Position numbers and translations under genes: made by a program | NCBI GenBank assembly: GCA_037893245.1 | Contig: JBAIAA010000510.1 | Coordinates: 186,001 to 250,000 of the forward strand | DNA length: 64,000 nucleotides | From: Crossaster papposus | Lineage: Eukaryota > Echinodermata > Asteroidea > Velatida > Solasteridae | Reading direction: 5' to 3' | In this document: positions 1 to 12,625 of the stretch, piece after piece | Numbering within the stretch: the stretch's first letter is position 1 | Layout: each line of letters starts with the position of its first letter | Notes under the pieces: model-generated | Seen by the model: the letters and a program-made list of their open reading frames with translations, nothing else | The model's database searches: none | Told to the model about the DNA's origin: nothing

Positions 1-550
1 ACTTTGGTTGCTAATGGTATAGTACCATGGTTGCTACGGGTATAGTACTTTTGGTCGTGCACAGAAAGATAGTAGAAATAGAAAATACCATGTGACTAGC
101 TCTCGGTCAATCAAGACACAGAATCTGTGGGTAAACTCATGTATTTTTATGCAACCAAACAAATATATGATGGTTAAATAAATTGTTTACAGAAACAAGA
201 AAAATTGTCAAAAATGACCCTATGTACAGAACACCCTGTACGTATTAACTGAATACTTTCCTTATCAGGACGACCTACGACTTTTCCGTTTACATTTTGT
301 ATTTACCTGACCTTTTCTGATTGTGCTTTCTATTCATGTAATTTAGTGTCATACTACTAGCTGTACGTGATAACCCCATCGTTTGTCAGTCATGTCTGCA
401 ACCGAGGTATTTGACGTTTGTGTCGTCGGGGCAGGTTTGTGGGGCAGTGCAGCCGCTAAATATTGCTGAGTGGCCTGGTATCTTGGTTTGCCTTATCGGA
501 CCCAGCGAACCAGTCACGAAGAGGTATGATTTTTGTTTCCCACTCGGGAT

Positions 551-910
551 TTAAAGGTAAGATACACCATTTGCGAAATCGCAACATTTTACTACCGAAT
601 TATTAGGAAATATCCCACTTATTTGTAGGTAAATAATGATTGTAGGCATCCAGCAAATAGATTGTGCTAGATATCCTTTAATTGTTCTGAAAAATTGAAT
701 TATATATATTAAAAAAACACAGGAACAATATAAGAACTACTGCCTGACGCCTGTTGAAAACGAGTATTGTTTTTCTTGCTTTTCTCAGCATCCATGATTG
801 TAAAACTCCGGACAAGTCAGTTAAACAATGTTTACTATAAAATACAACCCTCCAAAATTTACCCATTCTTGATAATCCCAGCAATTACCGATGGTGTATC
901 CTACCTTTAA
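551..910. mobile_element. TTAA-flanked MITE, family 1
   Basis: TTAA lies at both ends (551-554 and 907-910), directly inside which sit inverted ends reading AGGTAAGATACACCATT and its complement. Further copies lie at 30325-30682, 33166-33514 and 49267-49654, with decayed copies at about 4142-4460 and 49712-49930. TTAA target duplication is typical of piggyBac-type transposition. No transposase is encoded. This copy lies in intron 1 of the oxidoreductase pseudogene. Confidence 0.85.
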
Positions 911-1861
911 AATCTTTTGAAGGGCACATTGTCCAAATATATCCAAGACATAAACAATGTTTTACTTATTGTCAGTTGTACATTTTTATTGTTTGAAAGC
1001 AGCAAAAGTTCTCAAAAATTTTTAGAAAAGTGCTTGACAACTAACCTGACGAAGGTTTAGTTCTGTGAATGATATTTATTCCAAGAAAATAATATTCTTA
1101 GATTTTGATATGGAACCAACTGCTTGATGGAAATTTCAAAAAATGCATCTCTGGAACACATCTTTAGACTACTTCAAAATTCTTTAAAATGACAGCATGC
1201 CAGAGAAATAATTTCACAGGGAGTTTATAGGGTCATTATTATGTTTACATAATTTGGTGCGAGTTCTAGTACTACAACACTGGAAGAATAATTTCAATTA
1301 TATTTTATGGTTTTTTTAAAGAATTATGAAAGCCGGTCTGTATTCGGTGCCCATTATGATGAGGGACAAGTATTTAGTGGAATCAGCAGAAGTTTTAAAT
1401 CGGGAGAACTTGGCAGACGAGCAGCTCAAAGGTTCAGTGATATCGAACGAATGACAGGTAAGAGAGAAATGCACGCACGTGTGAATGCATGTGCGGATAT
1501 TTCACGCGTACTATGAACCTGTGAACCATTGACGTCCACAGGATGCGGGAAGAGGTTATGGATTGTAGACTTGCGCACGCCCAAAGTCCGTTTTACCATT
1601 TTTGCAAGATCTAGAGGAAAAATGGAGTTAGAATTATCTTTTTTGTAAATGAAGAGGAACTCTTGGGAAGCCCAGAATCAAAATTTGAGTTTAAACCAAG
1701 TTTTTGGAAGTGAGAAAAGTGAGTATTTCGACATTTTCCCAACTATACAAATACAGAGGAATAGTTAGGACTGTGTTGTTTTTGTCGACACTTTTTCTCA
1801 AAAATGTTGGTCATCTGAAAAATCATATCAGAGTTTTCAATTGTATAGAAGACCACTTATT

Positions 1862-2160
1862 TAGGGCTGTGGAGTGGCCTCGGGGCCAGGAGCATTGAAT
1901 TCATGGTCTGCTGGTAATTCTGCAGGTTGTGGGTTCAAGTCCAATCTGGGGTTGTGCGTGTGCCTCAGTGCTTCTCCCCAGCCAGGAGTAAATGGGTACC
2001 TGTGAGGGCAGATACGGCCATTGGAATAGCTTCTTTGCGCCGAAATGGCAGCATCGAGCTGTATACTCCCCAGGGAGCTGAGATGGTATTTGGAATGTTT
2101 CACTGTACAAGTACCCGCTATTATTATCGAGTGAAAAATGGCTGGGAACCAGTTAACAGC
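1862..2160 (+). repeat. tRNA-related SINE, copy 1
   Basis: The head contains GGTTCAAGTCC, an RNA polymerase III B-box-like sequence, after a GTGGCCTCGGGGCCAGGAGC segment. The body includes a shared GGGAGCTGAGATGGTATTTGG segment. The same unit is seen at 31702-32035 (plus) and 2795-3090 (minus). No clear poly-A tail or target duplication was seen, so SINE is the best fit but not proven. Confidence 0.6.
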
Positions 2161-2794
2161 CATTGACTTGCATGACACCTTAAATAGTTGGTTACCAGTC
2201 ATTTTCTCTGTATGGGTACATTTTTACAGGGACGTTGGGGTGTTGTGGCTGACTGCACACGATGGTTCCCTCAACCGTAAGCTACTCGATGGTGCCAACC
2301 AGACAGGGATCAGTGTCGATGTCCTCGATCAAACGAAACTGCTGGAATGGTTTAACTTTCTGTCCGTTGAAAATATAACCCAAGCAACGGACACAGGCAC
2401 TGTGGGCATCTTCTAAGCGGCTGACACAGGACATCTGAGCCCGCGGAAGCTCCTTTTTGCCCAGCAGACCTTGGCTCAGCACCAAGGATGCAGAATATTG
2501 AACAACGTTGCGACGATCTATCACACGATCCATCCAACAGCGTATTTACACTCGCCACCGAAGCCGACAGGACCACCAAAGTGGGTGAGAAAGATTTGAC
2601 AACTAAGGAGCAAATGAAGGCCTGGTTCTTCGGTCATGGTGATCAACCAACGTCAGATAGACTCCTGCAGTGCCTACAAGGCATAATTCCTGGTAGGTGA
2701 TCCGTTGGACTCCATCGATCTTTTTACTACTGTGTAAAAACTACAGTATAGATAACAATAATAATATTTATAAAGCTCACGTATCCAACAATAC

Positions 2795-3090
2795 TGCCGC
2801 TTGTGTCACTATTAGGATTATTACCCCAGCTCATTGGGCCCACGAAACATTCCAAATACCATCTGGGCTCCCTGGGGAGTATACAGCTCGATGCAGCCAT
2901 TTCACCGCAAAGCAGCAATAAATCACTCTCAGAAACTATCTCTGCCATCACAGGTACCCATTTTACTCCAGGGTGGAGAGAAGCAATGAATAACAACAAC
3001 CCCACGCTGGACTCGAACCCACAATCTGCAGATTTACTCGACTGAGACCACAAATTCAATGCTCCAGACCACGAGGCCATAGCACCCCAT
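2795..3090 (-). repeat. tRNA-related SINE, copy 2
   Basis: Read on the minus strand, this has the same head (GGTTCGAGTCC B-box-like) and the same body order as the copy at 1862-2160, with many substitutions. It lies in the last intron of the oxidoreductase pseudogene, in opposite orientation. Confidence 0.6.
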
Positions 3091-3647
3091 TTAGGAAATC
3101 TAGATGTGACCAGCACTCAATTTTATGATGCATTGGCGTCTTATCCCTACGATGCATCACAGCTGCGACACGTCCTGTGAGTAATTTCACAAAACATAAC
3201 GCGTCGTAGGTGTAATTTATAGCATAAAGCTGTTTGTATCAAATGCGAGTAATCGTAGTGCCCTGTTATATTGAGCGCCGTCACCACAAAACTAGTCGAT
3301 AATTACTTCGTCCTATGTTTTTGTCGCCCTTTCATCAAGTTGCCGTGATTGCCTCTGAATATTAAATTGAAAAAGATGCAACACTTGTTATTACCGTTGC
3401 AGATCTGAAGCCACTTTCCATTCACACCGATACTTGCGTGACTACCACCACACCTACGCGGCTACTCTACTGCGACATGGTCGGCCCTGGGCTTGGCGTG
3501 CTCGTTGGCGGTAACGGGGTCGGGGCCAAGTCCTCGGATGAGATCGGCCACATGGCAGCTAACATGATACTGAAGGGAGAGTGGGACTACGACACGCCGA
3601 GAGAGAAGTTTAGAGTGAAGTGGAAACTGAAAACTGAGAGGTCATGA

Positions 3648-4885
3648 TGCTCATACTTAAAATCCTAGGAATCCTTGAATTCTGACAAAGTATCAAATGC
3701 TTTATACTTGTATAACTTGTAGTTTGCATACTAGTGTTTGCTTAGGTTTTTTTTAAGGCAGCCCCGACACAACCTTAATTTTTTTTGTTAAGTAAGCACT
3801 GCAAATCTGAAGCATTTACTTCTTTTAATTCATACCAAATGGAGCAAATGCTAATATTCTACCTTAATTTGTTATTCATACACATGCTATTAAATGCTTA
3901 AAAATTAGCAATTGAAGCACAAAATTTAATTTTGTATTTATTCATCGACTCTAGCTGGGTTTGAACCTTGGACCTCGAGTTAAGCTGCACTGAGCTTTAA
4001 AGTATATAAACATTTTATTAAAAATGAATATTGAAAAGAGTATAAAATACGTTTGAAACAACATAAAATGGGTAAATATGTTTATTCAGTAACGATATGT
4101 TTAAATGCCAGTAGTAGTACAGCGGACATGTATGAACATTTAAAGGTAGGATACATTGCTTAAATTATCATGAATGGGTGGATTTGGAGGGGTTGTATTT
4201 TATAGTAAATATCGTTTAACTGACCTGTTGGAAGTTTTACAATCATTAATTGGATGCCGAGAAAAGCAAGAAAAACTGCATTCTTTTTCAACCGACGTCG
4301 GGCAGTTATTCTTATGTTGTTCTTGTTTTTTTTTCGCAAGTTTTACAATCATGGATTGGATGCCGAGAAAAGCAAGAAAAACTACATTCTTTTTCAACCG
4401 ACGTCGGGCAGTTATTCTTATGTTGTTCTTGGTTTTTTTTCCGCATTCGCCAGCGGGCGATTGTGAATTTGTTTATACAAAATTAATTTTTTCGTTACAA
4501 TTACACGATATCTACCATAACCATTTTACTGGATGCCTAGATTCATTATTTTCTTTCAAGTAAGTAAGATATTTATTAGTACATCGATAGTACATTGTAC
4601 AACTAATTAACTGCATTAAATCGTATTAAAACAAAGTCTAGAATTAAACACCAAATGTACTTCAGCTATTGCGACAAAGATCGAGTGTGAAATAAAAAAA
4701 CACATGCAACCTAAAACAAGTTCTATACAAATATTACCTTTGATTAATTGTTTTCATGTAGTTTTTATGTCTGTTTGAAATGTGTTTTGAAACCCTAATG
4801 TAAGACGCTAAACAAATATTAATTATTATGACATTAAATATTATCCCTTTTTAATACGACTACTGTTTCAGCAATTATTTATTAT
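3648..4885. other. Intergenic region with decayed MITE
   Basis: No gene was seen. From about 4142 there is a decayed family-1 MITE left end (AAAGGTAGGATACA). A segment of about 105 bp in it is tandemly duplicated (about 4228-4332 and 4338-4443, both containing ACCGACGTCGGGCAGTTATT). The open frames here come from this MITE on either strand and are not called. Confidence 0.6.
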
Positions 4886-5713
4886 TTATTCGGGGTAAAG
4901 GAGGAAGCCACTAAATGAGGTGTAGTGATAGGTGGAATCACTATACGCCCTACTGTAGATGGTAAGCCCCACCGTGTCTTCTCGCTGCAGAACCAGCACC
5001 GCGCTCCCAGACACCTGCTCAAAGTGACTTGCATCATTGCTATAGCCAGTGACAACATAGTCGTCGTTCTTCCGGAGATGAACGGTCAGGTAGCTGGAAG
5101 GATTTTTGTTCACAGAAAAAGTAAACACGTAGGTGCCCGGCACAGTACACGTGAACTTGCCGGTCTCGAGATCAAAGCTGGTACCCGGCAGAAGCGTCTC
5201 GGTCTGCTGGAAGGGCAAACGGGCGTCGTTACTCGAAGAGGTATCATAGGTGCTCGTCCTCACCGCGGTGAATGCTACCCGCTGGTTGGAGTCGTCTGGT
5301 GTCTCCCCTGGCTCACCCTTCTGACCTTTGACACCAGTCTGACCAGGACTTCCGACTACACCCTGCAGACCTTTCGGACCTATCTTGCCGGGCTGGCCTA
5401 TCCCATCGTCACCTTTAGGCCCAGCGTTCCCAAGTGCTCCCCGCTCACCCTTTGGACCGATCGGCCCGATATCGCCATTTTGACCCGGCTGACCTGCGTC
5501 GCCCTTTGACCCCGGCTGGCCGTAGGGTCCGACCTGACCAGGTAAACCTGGTATACCATTTGTGGCAGAAGGTCCCTGGCAGCACATCGGACACGCCTGA
5601 GACGCTGGAACATCACCGTCCGAGGCAACCGGCCCAGTGACGGAAGCTCGGAGCTTGACAGAGTTACCCAGAAGGAGGGCGATTGAAAGAACGGTTGTCA
5701 CCAAGATCTTCAT
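4886..5713 (-). CDS. Secreted collagen-C1q domain protein
   Basis: A 275-residue protein of the C1q/TNF-related type, likely a secreted lectin-like or immune recognition protein. Residues 1 to about 20 form a hydrophobic signal peptide (KILVTTVLSIALLLG). Cysteines near residues 41-45 (CPMCC) could link chains. Residues about 53-137 are Gly-X-Y collagen repeats, with one break around GDDGIGQPG. Residues about 145-275 are a C1q domain, starting at RVAFTAVRT and ending in SGFLLYP. The start is the Met at 5713, since it begins the signal peptide; the longer frame upstream runs through an intron. An acceptor-like GGTATTTAG lies directly before the ATG, so the coding region sits in one exon with a spliced 5' leader. 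AATAAA overlaps the sequence just after the stop. C1q genes are widely expanded in invertebrates. The ligand cannot be told from sequence. Confidence 0.9.
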   Translation of the reverse strand: MKILVTTVLSIALLLGNSVKLRASVTGPVASDGDVPASQACPMCCQGPSATNGIPGLPGQVGPYGQPGSKGDAGQPGQNGDIGPIGPKGERGALGNAGPKGDDGIGQPGKIGPKGLQGVVGSPGQTGVKGQKGEPGETPDDSNQRVAFTAVRTSTYDTSSSNDARLPFQQTETLLPGTSFDLETGKFTCTVPGTYVFTFSVNKNPSSYLTVHLRKNDDYVVTGYSNDASHFEQVSGSAVLVLQREDTVGLTIYSRAYSDSTYHYTSFSGFLLYPE

Positions 5714-6652
5714 TCTAAATACCAAAAGTAGACAATATAAATCACAAAAGGGACTAATTTTATTAAACGAAAAAAAGAAGCAAAAAACATAAATAATGAA
5801 TAAAAAGGTTCTCGGGTAGAGCGCATACAAAATAACTTGAGATGTTCGTTTTGGTCGTGTTTTTTTTGAAGCGGCAAAACAAAATTTGACAGAACAACTT
5901 TTTTGAGGGAGAGTTTCGTACGGGTTTTGAATCAAGCTATAAAGTAGGGCCAACCCCACCTCTTATTTTCTCCAGAAATTAATTGTAACTGCGCTTTAAT
6001 TTCGTCCGCAAACATCGTCGAGCTCAATTCTTGATTCTCAATTTCAAAAATTACAAAGGGATTTTTATTAAAGTTGCAGTATAATTTTAATTAGAGCATT
6101 GCGATTCGTCATAAATTAATGTGTGGTTTTGGGTATTTTTTTATTTTTTTATTTTAATAGATTTAGACGCTGTTGTCAATGCATGTTATTCTGTTTAATA
6201 TCAAACGTTAGGGTTAATTGTTTCATTTAAATAACCAAGAGTGTTAAAACAAACAACAAAAAACACCCAATATTAATTCTTTTAAATTCAATTTCGAACG
6301 CCTCGTGAAACGAATTTTACGATTTTAGGAGGAATCAGAACGGTATACAAATTGCAATAATACTTGATCTCGAATAGAATTCATTGCTAACTATTTTTTT
6401 TAACTGAGAAATGAGCTAGGCGATGTTCGGGGACCAAGAGTAAAGTGTCGTTATAAGAATGTGTAAGGAAAGTGTTAAAATAACTGGGGAAGATATAATA
6501 TCCTGAATGAAAAACTATGTAAATACGGTAATATTTAAGAATTTGTCTCCCTGATTGTTCAGCTATAGCTTAACGTCAATGGTTTTGTGGCGATGTTCAA
6601 AAATATAACGTTACATGTATTTGTTTTTTGTTTTTAATACAGCAAGGCCTAC

Positions 6653-6720
6653 CTTGAAGTAGTGTTCTTAGTCAGAGCTCAGCCGAAGTAGAAATCTTAG
6701 TGACTGAAGTTGAATGTCAC
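6653..6720 (-). other. Probable 5' untranslated exon of the C1q gene
   Basis: On the minus strand this 68-bp segment has a pyrimidine-rich acceptor (TATTATTTTTAG) on its upstream side and a donor (CTTCAAG followed by GTAGGC) on its downstream side. It lies between a donor near 7347 and the acceptor before the C1q start codon. Splice-site pattern only; no transcript evidence. Confidence 0.4.
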
Positions 6721-7346
6721 CTAAAAATAATACAAAGAAAACAAATATCTTTGATCACAACACTTTAAGTCATTTGTTGTAACAAAGATGGTGACAAAAT
6801 GGGGGGAAACAAGACGAGTCCGTGGATGCAAAGAAGGAATATAGTACGTTCGACTTTTGCCCCTACCGTTTTAAATAAGACTTAAGAGTTTGCATGGTGG
6901 AAAAATCAATAGGATGGGAGGTTTGCGGTAACACCATATGGGTTGTGGATGGTGCTGAGTTCAGTGGACCATTGAGGTATGCGATTCTGGAATAGGATAC
7001 GCTGCAGATTTTGACAGGATGCTAACAGTAACAGATGCTTGGTAGGATGGTGGGGTAGGCTGTTTGTGCTCATTAAAGCATGTCAGAAGAATGGTGGAAC
7101 AGCTTGAACATCAAGCACAGTACCAAGGGTATACATGTTTAGGGGACCCTAAGTACGTGAACAGCCTTTTACAACCATTACATGGACGGCGGAGCAGAGA
7201 GTTTAATATAATCTGACACAACCTACTCTATTCACGAGTTTTGTTTAAAACATACTTTTGTAAGAACCACTAATCAAGAAGGAATACAAACATTAATTTC
7301 ACCTCAAGACTTGAAAAGCCTGTTTCCATCTGTCATAGAACCTTAC

Positions 7347-7500
7347 CTTGTAAATCTCGTTCTTGCGTTCAGGTCTCTCTCTGGCTGTCCTGTCGAAGGC
7401 GAAGATGAGTTGCGGTCGTTGTGAGGAATGAAGCGCGCGCTCCTGCCTTAACAACTTGCCAGTGATTTCCTAAGCAGTGACTGAGGAACTTTGCCCGGTT
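7347..7500 (-). other. Possible first exon of the C1q gene (start unknown)
   Basis: TTACAAG followed by GTAAGGTTC on the minus strand gives a good donor with the exon edge at 7347. The upstream boundary at 7500 is arbitrary, as no TATA box or start could be fixed. It would place the promoter next to the repeated block at 7511-8345. Confidence 0.3.
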
Positions 7501-7510
7501 TCTGATTGGC

Positions 7511-8345
7511 CCCTAGTGCGCTGTCAAAACACACCACTGACTCGTTTAATATTCATGAACGGGAGTTATGTTAATGTAGTTGCAGTCACCGACACTGTGA
7601 AATGAACACATCTTATTGGTGGACATTTTATAGACGTCGATGACACGTTCAAAAGCGTTTCCCCTTGTGCGCTGTCAATTTCGCACAACTGACTCGTTTA
7701 ATATTCATGAACGGGAGTTATGTAAATGAAACTTTCAGTCACCGACACTGTGAAATGAACACATCTTATTGGTGGACGTTTTATAGACGTTGATGACGCG
7801 TTCAAACGCGTGCTTTGTGATTGACACTCACAACTGACCAATGAAAGGAAGACAGTTGAGATTCGATGGTTTGCATCGCGAAAAGGCAATGGAGGTTCGA
7901 ACTTAGACCACGTGTACGTGTAGCGGTTTGCATTTTTTTTCTTCGTCAGTCAGCTTGATGAACGGGAGTTATGTAAATGCCACTTTTAGTCACCGACATT
8001 GGGAAATGAACACATCTTATTGGTGCACGTATTATAGATGTCGGTGACACGTTCAAAAGCGTGGCCCCTAGTGCGCTGTCAATCACGCACCACTGACTCG
8101 TTTAATATTCATGAGACGGGAGTTATGTTTATGTCACTTTCAGTCACCGACACTGTGAAAGGAACACATCTTATTAGTTGACGTTTTATAGACGTCGATG
8201 ACACGTTCAAACGCGTGCTTCGTGATTGACACTCACAACTGACCAATGAAAGGAAGACAGTTGAGATTCAAAGGTTTGCATGGCGAAAAGGCAATAATTG
8301 AACTTAGATCACGTGTAAACGTGTAGCGGTTCGCATTTTTTCTTC
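7511..8345. repeat. Tandemly duplicated block upstream of the C1q gene
   Basis: A unit of about 150 bp recurs at about 7511, 7664, 7955 and 8064. It contains GACTCGTTTAATATTCATGA, CACCGACACTGTGAAATGAA and ACACATCTTATTGGTGGAC. A larger unit of about 400 bp (7664-7950 and 8064-8345) also repeats GTGATTGACACTCACAACTG and a CACGTGTA stretch. Motifs inside resemble CCAAT boxes (ATTGGT), CRE-like TGACGCG and E-boxes (CACGTG). Confidence 0.75.
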
Positions 8346-11300
8346 GGCAGCTGGGTGCGTAAACGTATAATCATGAAAAGAACAATGGCAACTGATCATC
8401 TATTATTTAAAAAAAACTCTAAAGAAACCCTGTCCTTAACTAACTCGCTGATAACCTAGTTGGTAGAGAGATGGGCTATGGATCGAAATGTCTCTGGTTC
8501 GAATCCAGCTGTTGTTAACGTTTACCAATTTTCTTGTGAAATATCTTAAACAGAGAGCAAGGCTAAAGGAAAAACCGGGTTATAGATAAGTGCCTTGAAC
8601 AATATTTTATTGTGACTTCCTTAATGAAAGACCACTCGAACCACTGACTTGTTGGGTGACTAACTATGATTGGTGGATAGAAACATGACGTACACCGGTC
8701 GTGATTTGTTCAGTGTTCAGTTCGTGTTGTATGTAGAGCCCCTTTATGAAACAAACACTAGCCACGATATTATTAAAGGGAACCTATTATACCCAAACAT
8801 TATAAAACAAACTGTCGAGTTCCACATCTCTACGCTCTACGTCAAGTTTAAACAATATTATTCTGCGAATGTTTTGAAATTTAAAATTAATTAATGATGG
8901 TAACGCATTTAGGCCTATGGGGTTTAATGCCAAAGCCGCTTGAACACTAAAGTTATCATAATTATTATTTCACTTACTTGATTTAGCACAAGACATGCAT
9001 ACAATTATAAATGGTTTAGCCTCAGGTAGAATGTTTAACTGGTTTATCAAAACAAACATGGAGTCTATGCTAGTAACATTTTTAACTGAGCAAGGCATTT
9101 TTGTGCTAAGCCAATTTGCTGTGCTTAGCAGCTCAATGAAATTGGCCCCTGGATAGAGCTTTGGAGAAAATACAGACCGGAAATGAAGTCACGTACCTGA
9201 CAAAACAACATGAACTAGATGAACTCTGCGCATGCGGCCCCTGCACATCCGGGTCACTCTAATAGTGACTCTGTGACCGTTCTGACTGGTTCGTCGGACG
9301 GTCTGTTCAACTTGACACGCGAAACTCGGTTGTCGCGCTCAAACGCGACCCAAGAACCTTGCACTCGGAACAGGATCACACACAGCGACTACCTAGTATT
9401 CGGGGTTTTGCACAATCGAGTTTCGCGAGTCAAGAACAGACCGCCCTAACCCAGCCTATACGTATTGACCAATCTCATCTCAGCCACGATAACCAACCAC
9501 ACATGTACATGTACTTGCAACAGACTTGCAACAACCAAAATATATTTACATATTACATTTTTCCTGTTTTTATTCTTGCTGGTTTACGGTCACACACGCC
9601 CGGATTCACCGCTTGAAAAATAGCTATATACAATACAATTCTTATACTTTTAGCTTGTCTATGTTTATGACTATGTTTATGTTTGAATATTATCGTATGT
9701 TTTGATATTTGATTCAATTCAATTCGCCTTACAAACTTAAATAAATATGCATATTATGCATCTTATGCATATTGTACATTACAATATGCATAACGTGGTG
9801 ATGTACACTTCAGTATTTAAACTTTTACTTCCGATTTGATTGGAAGCGTATTCACCACAAACCATCATAATAAGATACTACAATCTTAAAATGTTTAGTT
9901 AGCATTTTATCTCTATCACTGTGAAAATAGAAATAAACTGTAAACAAACTGAACAATTCCTTCTTTAACTCCTAAACCAAGACATTTAACATAAACATGG
10001 TATGCCCTATTGGCCGTCTTTACGATGAACACTTCAAATCATTAACCGATGCGGTATTGGCAAGGCCCAACAAATATCTTTACTTTTTACAGCGTTTGCT
10101 GCTATCCCTGAATAAATTTTATGAACATTTTGCACGATTGGAACAATTTGGGATTGATCAATATTTAATTATTGTCATGGTTAATTTTAATCGCCTTGGA
10201 ATTTGAAAACGAAACAACCAGGTATGAAAGCATTTTTATTTTACCGACCTTGAGACAGGCGAAAAACAGAGATCAAAACCTGGGATTGATTTGGGTTCAG
10301 AAAAAAGATGCTCTGAACATTCCTGTCTGACTCCCGAAGGCGATCGAGCGCTTGAAAAAGCGAACAAGCTCCAAGATCAAATAATAAATGATCCAAACTA
10401 AGTACTTCCAATGCTTAGTATTTCAATATATTTACAAGAAAAACATTAAATGGGATACAATAAACGATGAATGTTTATCTAAAAACCCATTCCGAAAAAC
10501 AAACACAAATAAATGAACTGTGCAGTGTGGTGACCGCGAATGACTTGCACACCTTAAAACACGCACCTTAAAGGACATTCCTCAGCACCCTTCGTGGACC
10601 ACTGCACACTAATCCCTGATTTGCATAAGACAAGCACCATTTCCAATAACGATCTCACACTTCCGATGAGATAATAATTGTCTTTTATATCAATGCCAAA
10701 GATAATTTATCTTTCCCCAATCTTGTTCAGCACCTTGACGATGTTAATAGGGCTAATTTTTGAGAGTTTTATGTCCAGGAAGTTGATTATTTACAACAAT
10801 CGTAGTTTGGGATTTGTATTTGTTTTTGTTAACAAAAATTATTAACTTTTTTTCTTCCGAGATTAAAAACGGATAACGCATAAACACGCCACGAGCTAGG
10901 CCAGAAATGTCTGTCAGCAGCGAGCAAGGGCGGAAATGTCATGGGTGTGCTTCCCGATACATTCGGCCTGAACCTGCGTCGGGTCGAGTTTCGTTATTAA
11001 AAAATAACCCCGCGCCTCGGCTCGGTGAATGTTACAATAATCCCGTCGCGAACTGGTTAAGTCGTTGGAAACTTTTTCTTTTATTAATTTGTGGTTTGGA
11101 GGATTTGTTTGTTGCCCCTAAGGGAAAACAAAAACAACCAAACTTGCAACTCAATGTGCTTTAATGTGCGAGGCGGAACTGGGCACAGGGCATAGTGGAG
11201 ACAACTGCAAAATATTAGATAATGAGTGAATTATTTTTGTTTCAGATTTATTGATATTTGTAATCTTTGCTATGCCTAATAACTATATTTGATTAAGAAA

Positions 11301-12600
11301 TATTATGGAAATAGTCGAATGAAAGTGCTTTTACAGGGAAAACAATTGACAATTTTTCATATCATGTTCAAAACTCAAAATTTCAAAGTCCTTTTTCTCA
11401 ACATTTTACTTTTGCGACATATTGATAAATGTGAACTTTAAACATTCATAACTTGTTCACGGAATGTCCGATTGAAGCACAACATACAGTATTGTAAGGA
11501 GGATTTTATTATCTTTTCTGATACCCGACAATTCTCATTTCAACCTCTGCCCAGTTCCGTCTTATTTTGCCAGAACCCCTCACTAATGAGCCCATAACAA
11601 ATGTGTGGTATAATGGCATCCCAGCTGCTATGGACTGGGGGTGAGGGTGGGGTAGATACTTCTGCAGGGAATTGGTTATCATGATGTTGTCATGATTGAT
11701 CATAACATCATGAGTATCGATATGCACCCTCGCATCTATCTATCAGTATATTTGTCACAGTATTAAGTACCTTTTATTAACATGCAATTTAACTAACAAT
11801 TTCATTAATTGTTTTTTATTGTATCATTGTGAACATTCATGTTGATATGTTTGTATTGCTTTTGAAGAATAATGTGAAACTGGGTAACACAAAAAATTGA
11901 AGGAGCGTTTTTTTGTGGTAACAGTCGATGTATGCAGTAACACGTTTAGCTGCTCACCATACGAAAGAAGAAGAGGCATCGGTTAAATCTGAAGCATTCA
12001 AATTTACAAAAAGGTGAATAATAAATTTTGTAAGTTTTGTGTGTGCAGATGTTCAATCTGAAGTAGTCTGTGTCAGGAGAGTGCAGTCGGTATTACCCAC
12101 TGTTGTCTCGACACCAGACTTCAGGCTAGACTTTATTTGTACATCTTAGGAAACAATTCAAATTACTTTTGCAGTCATCACTGACGCCACATGTGAACAT
12201 TGGTCTAAAATGCAATTTTACCAGCAATGTTTTGTTTAACCTTTTAAATTACTTCTAGAAAAAAACATGGGACGTTTTAGGTATAAACTCTAGGGGGAAA
12301 TGACCTGATTTGGTTTCATCTTGTGTTTTTCTGATAATAATAAATTTCTCATTGATTTTAGATATCACATGCAGTGAATTATTTTATTTGTAATTTATGA
12401 CCTTTTTGGTAAAATAAATTTAAAAATCCCAATAATTCAATTTTAATAAAAATTCAAAAAGTCGAATTTAGTCAATGTTATTAAAAATGAAAATTATGCC
12501 GCAAAATGTATTTATATACATGGATGCAAAACCCACAACGTCAGCTTTCAATTAGTATATAATAGAGCTCCATAGCCCATTTGGTTCTGGAGATATGGCA
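8346..12600. other. Gene-free region
   Basis: No supported gene. Open frames up to 85 codons lack recognisable domains or flanking splice pattern. A tRNA-B-box-like GGTTCGAATCC lies near 8497, but no full cloverleaf could be drawn. AT-rich stretches with alternating ATGCAT and ATGCATATT lie near 9745-9795. Confidence 0.5.
9044..9156. repeat. Short element with GGCCAATTTCA-type end
   Basis: It contains GTGCTAAGCCAATTTGCTGTG and ends in GCTCAATGAAATTGGCCCC. Related sequences with GCTGCTAAGCAC and AATTGGGCC-like ends occur at about 15655-15880, 43635-43905 and 55562-55815. Only one end is clear here. Confidence 0.5.
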
Positions 12601-12625
12601 TATTTGCATATTGATTACTTCCTTT

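Larger units (their letters stand above)
1..2375. repeat. Segmental duplication, copy A
   Basis: This block is nearly the same as 29785-32045 plus 35398-35600, in the same orientation. It carries the upstream flank, the first exons of an oxidoreductase gene, a TTAA-flanked MITE and a SINE. The shared order of these parts shows duplication of one genomic block rather than separate insertions. Copy A lacks two insertions found in copy B (an inverted-repeat element and a long foldback), so it shows the empty target sites. Similarity ends near 2371, after the codons for the WFNFLSV-like stretch. Confidence 0.9.
392..3647 (+). pseudogene. Sarcosine oxidase-like FAD oxidoreductase, broken copy A
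   Basis: Likely once a monomeric sarcosine oxidase / peroxisomal PIPOX-like flavoenzyme that oxidises N-methyl amino acids. Exon 1 (392-523) encodes an N-terminal dinucleotide-binding VVGAGLWGSAAA motif but has lost 2 bp relative to copy B, giving TGA after KYC. Exon 2 (1333-1457) is open and reads FGAHYDEG. An exon at 2230 to about 2371 encodes DVGVLWLTAHDGS. An exon at about 2521-2692 (LTTKEQMKAWFFG) ends in phase 1 and joins cleanly to the last exon at 3403-3647, which holds a glycine-rich DMVGPGLGVLVGG segment and stops with TGA. The exon that copy B carries at 35590-35782 is missing, replaced by unrelated sequence at about 2372-2500. Exon 2 ends in phase 1 while the next needs phase 2, so a small exon may also be lost. 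The family call is good; the dead status is likely unless the 2-bp loss is an assembly error. Confidence 0.75.

Noticed and set aside
678..884. 68-codon frame, with related frames at 4174-4563, 30474-30656 and 49400-49585
   Set aside because: All lie in copies of the same TTAA MITE and differ by indels, so the likeness is due to the MITE, not to a protein.
3085..3176. Possible exon reading FYDALASYPYDASQLRHVL
   Set aside because: Its phase does not fit the flanking oxidoreductase exons, which join directly (2692 to 3403) in phase. It may be chance.
4925..5509. 194-codon plus-strand frame
   Set aside because: Antisense shadow of the collagen-C1q coding region.
8445..8515. Possible tRNA gene
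   Set aside because: A TTGGTAGAGAG and a GGTTCGAATCC motif are present, but no acceptor or anticodon stem could be paired.
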